A stretch of 8,877 nt of DNA from Acidobacteriota bacterium (GTDB lineage Bacteria; Acidobacteriota; Terriglobia; Terriglobales; Acidobacteriaceae). Positions 6,717 to 8,877 of this stretch are shown here, piece after piece. The stretch lies in contig JAJXZK010000140.1 in NCBI GenBank assembly GCA_021780095.1, positions 1 to 8,877 of the forward strand, written 5' to 3'. Position 1 is the stretch's first letter. Each line of letters begins with the position of its first letter. The position numbers and the translations under genes were made by a program. The notes below the pieces were generated by a model, which had not been told where the DNA came from, did not search any database, and saw only the letters and a list, made by a program, of their open reading frames with translations.

Positions 6717-6722
6717 TCCTCC
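6717..6722 (-). promoter_or_regulatory. Strong ribosome binding site that fixes the oxidoreductase start
   Basis: On the minus strand this reads GGAGGA, seven bases before ATG 6709, an almost ideal site and spacing. It supports 6709 over the longer frame from 6745, since the site would then lie inside the coding region. Confidence 0.82.
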
Positions 6723-6791
6723 AATGAATCGATTGCTATCTCCACGATACCCCTCTTCGCGCTGCCGGGGCCGCTCCCGACACAGCGAACT

Positions 6792-6833
6792 TCAAAAGTG
6801 AAGGCCCTCCATGGTGTTGAATGGAGAGCCTTC
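6792..6833 (-). terminator. Hairpin terminator after the TonB-dependent receptor gene
   Basis: Bases 6800-6812 and 6821-6833 form a 13-pair stem with an 8-base loop, starting 22 bases after the receptor stop codon. Read on the minus strand, all 13 positions pair (one is U-G); on the plus strand that position is a C-A mismatch. On the minus strand the stem is followed by AC and then TTTT. This fits an intrinsic terminator for the receptor transcript, with a rather short T-run, so some read-through into the oxidoreductase gene (start about 80 bases on) is plausible. Confidence 0.75.
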
Positions 6834-6855
6834 GCGTTTCCAATCCAGCGACTCG

Positions 6856-8877
6856 TTAGTAGTAAAGCTTCAAAGCAAGCTGCAAGATTCGTGGACTGTT
6901 GCGTGAATAGGTTATCTCGCTGAAGCCGCTCGGATTTGGATTGCCGGGCTGCGGAGGTTGATACCCATGACCAGCAAAGGCAGTGGTGTTACCTGGTTGC
7001 CCTAGCTCTGTGTGGTTGAATAAATTGAAAGCTTCCGCACGGAACTCAAGCTTCGTCTGCCCCACGATCGAGAACTGCTTGAAAACCGAAGCGTCAATGT
7101 TGTCTAGAACTGGACCCCTTGCGACATAAATCGGTCCGCCTAGAGGCGAGTAGTCACTTTGGCCTATCGCAGTTGCGGCAGCCGGCTGAGCAAACGCATT
7201 TGGGTTGAGCCACTGAATCTGCTTGTGGCCTCCCGTATACAAACCCTGTCCTGGAACCCGGTTCGCGAAGCAGCCAAAGTCCGCGGTGGTCGAGTTTGGG
7301 CAGCCAACACTAATTGGACTGCCAGATTGGAAGGTGTAGATACCGTTCACAACCCATCCGCCGATGAACGCATCCGCTGCGCGATTCACTCCATTAGCGA
7401 ACATCCGATCACGTCCCACCGGCAACTTATACGTTCCCGATACGTGCACGACATGGGTCGTGTCTGCATCGCAGAGACCGTAGTCACCCTTGATCCCAAA
7501 GCCTGCCAACCAAGGTGCTCGATAGGTGGCAACGCTGCCATTGTAATTCTGATTCGACATACACTTGCTCCAAGTGTAATTGGCGAGCAGATCCAATCCG
7601 TAACTTGCTTGATGTTGATACGTCGCCTGTAATGAGTTGTAGCTACTGGAAGCATTGGTGCCTTCCCACTGGCTATTGGAATAATTGAACGCCGGGAAAG
7701 GCGCGTAAAGCTGCGTATTTGTACCCGGAGGCAACATGATGCTGGGCACGTTGTGGGCAGTCAGTGTATCGAGATGGCGACCTACAATTCCAACATACCC
7801 AACCTGCACCGCATCGTGGCTTGTAAATTGATCCTGGACCGCCAAGTTGGCGGTTTGATTGTACGGTGTTTGGAAATTGTACTGGCGTCCGTTGAGCATA
7901 ACGCCAGCGCCGCTCACCTGAGTCGCATTACCCAGATTTACAGTGGTGAAAGTGTTTTCCAGCGTGTATGTCTGCCCTTGGCTGTTGGCAAAAGGCGTTT
8001 CCGAGTTAGTGGCGAACTGAGACTGGCCAAAGGAGAAGGGATAATTATTGCCGATGTTCCCGTAGAATCCGATGTTATCTAGCGCGCCATAGGTAATTCC
8101 GTATCCTCCACGAACTACGACAGTCGGTTTGATACGGTAGGCAAACCCAACCCGAGGTGCGAAGTTACCTTTCTGCGTGAGTCCAACGGCGTTATTCGAG
8201 ATGCAATCCAACGTGATGCCGCTCGATGTTAAGAGTGCATCGAATGCGGCAGACCGAGGAACCTGGCAGCCCTGCTTCGGCATATAGTATGTGGCCGGAC
8301 CTGATCCATCGCCATCTCCTGATTGGACAAAGTTGGCCTGTCGCCCGTGAACCTCGGCATAAGGGGTGGTGTAATCCCATCGCAGACCCAGGTTCAAGGT
8401 CAGGTTCTCCGTGGCCTTCCAGTCATCCTGGAAATATGCTCCCCAGTAATATCGGAGATCTTTCGTCGGCGCAATGCTCGATCCCTGCCAGTTCGATAGG
8501 CCGCCCAAATTGCCGATACCACCGTCACCGGCAGGCACGCTGGATGGAGTTGGGTTCAGCAGAAAATCCGCAATGCCGACAGCGCTGTTGCCAGACGTGG
8601 GCGAGACTAAATCCGGAACATCCGACCATAGACCGCCATAGCTAAACTGCCCCAACGGAGCGGGAGACTGAATAATGGAAGATCCGAAGCGATTGAACTG
8701 CATGCCCACTTTAAAGGTATGGTTGCCGTGAACTTTAGTTACATTGTCCATTAGCTCAAGCGCCCTGATGGACGAGTAGGTCAACTCGCTTGCACCCAGA
8801 GCTGTAAAGCCGCCGCTAATTTCGATCCTTGGCAAACCACCGTACCCCGGCGCCTGCGGAATTCCACCAATGCCATA
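6856..8877 (-). CDS. TonB-dependent receptor, Oar-like, C-terminal 673 residues (5' end outside window)
   Basis: The frame is open to the right edge, so the first start-like codon inside it is internal and the protein is incomplete. The missing part should hold the signal peptide, a carboxypeptidase-regulatory-like beta domain and the plug, going by full-length relatives of about 1,100 residues. What is visible is the outer-membrane beta barrel. In visible numbering the marks are NHTFKVGMQF (52-61), the QDDWK plus NLGLRWDY pair (150-169), FAPRVGFAYR then RGGYGITY (239-263), YNSLQATYQ, NYTWSK, and FRAEAFNLFNHTELGQPGN from about 612. The end, SPRILQLALKLYY, is the typical closing strand with terminal aromatics used for barrel assembly. 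These proteins bind or import large substrates across the outer membrane using TonB energy. A glycan ligand is suggested by the genes downstream but is not shown by the sequence. The stop codon TAA is at 6856-6858, and a hairpin terminator follows 22 bases later. Confidence 0.88.
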   Translation of the reverse strand, partial: YGIGGIPQAPGYGGLPRIEISGGFTALGASELTYSSIRALELMDNVTKVHGNHTFKVGMQFNRFGSSIIQSPAPLGQFSYGGLWSDVPDLVSPTSGNSAVGIADFLLNPTPSSVPAGDGGIGNLGGLSNWQGSSIAPTKDLRYYWGAYFQDDWKATENLTLNLGLRWDYTTPYAEVHGRQANFVQSGDGDGSGPATYYMPKQGCQVPRSAAFDALLTSSGITLDCISNNAVGLTQKGNFAPRVGFAYRIKPTVVVRGGYGITYGALDNIGFYGNIGNNYPFSFGQSQFATNSETPFANSQGQTYTLENTFTTVNLGNATQVSGAGVMLNGRQYNFQTPYNQTANLAVQDQFTSHDAVQVGYVGIVGRHLDTLTAHNVPSIMLPPGTNTQLYAPFPAFNYSNSQWEGTNASSSYNSLQATYQHQASYGLDLLANYTWSKCMSNQNYNGSVATYRAPWLAGFGIKGDYGLCDADTTHVVHVSGTYKLPVGRDRMFANGVNRAADAFIGGWVVNGIYTFQSGSPISVGCPNSTTADFGCFANRVPGQGLYTGGHKQIQWLNPNAFAQPAAATAIGQSDYSPLGGPIYVARGPVLDNIDASVFKQFSIVGQTKLEFRAEAFNLFNHTELGQPGNTTAFAGHGYQPPQPGNPNPSGFSEITYSRNSPRILQLALKLYY

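Noticed and set aside
6710..6745. Longer N-terminus for the oxidoreductase (start at 6745)
   Set aside because: The GGAGGA site lies inside this extension and points to ATG 6709, which places the twin-arginine motif at the usual distance from the N-terminus.

Overview
The window looks like chromosomal DNA of a free-living, plant-polymer-degrading member of the Acidobacteriota (Terriglobia-like). This rests on recognised family style, not a search. The strongest clue is the right-hand gene: a large TonB-dependent receptor of the Oar-like type that is greatly expanded in that group, with its usual closing segment ending in paired aromatic residues. A Tat-exported Gfo/Idh/MocA oxidoreductase and a DUF1080 (3-keto-glycoside hydrolase) protein beside it fit the same picture. 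I see no rRNA, tRNA, CRISPR, IS element or phage gene.

Layout. Two gene groups converge near 4197-4273. The plus-strand group, from the left, is the 3' end of a GH127/DUF1680-type glycosidase (cut by the window edge), a 310-base gap with two short perfect palindromes, a 758-residue desaturase-Rieske-flavin reductase fusion, and 42 bases later an exported GH5 glycoside hydrolase. The minus-strand group, read from the right, is the TonB-dependent receptor (its N-terminal part is outside the window), a strand-specific hairpin terminator, a Tat-exported Gfo/Idh/MocA oxidoreductase with a strong ribosome binding site, and a two-domain secreted DUF1080 hydrolase, also with a clear ribosome binding site.

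How they may work together. Five of the six genes are of types used in glycan or glycoside use at the cell surface and in the periplasm. GH127 and GH5 enzymes hydrolyse glycans, the receptor may import or bind products, and the oxidoreductase/DUF1080 pair could cleave glycosides by oxidising carbon 3 and then hydrolysing the 3-keto-glycoside. The sixth gene, the fusion, carries on one chain a membrane di-iron oxygenase domain with three histidine boxes, a Rieske [2Fe-2S] domain and an NqrF-like NAD(P)H:flavin reductase domain. It is the most unusual item here. It resembles the rhizobial MocD and MocE proteins of methylated-inosamine (rhizopine) catabolism joined to an NqrF-type reductase. In this sugar context an oxidative O-demethylase or hydroxylase is a reasonable but untested idea; a lipid desaturase or hydroxylase is the main alternative.
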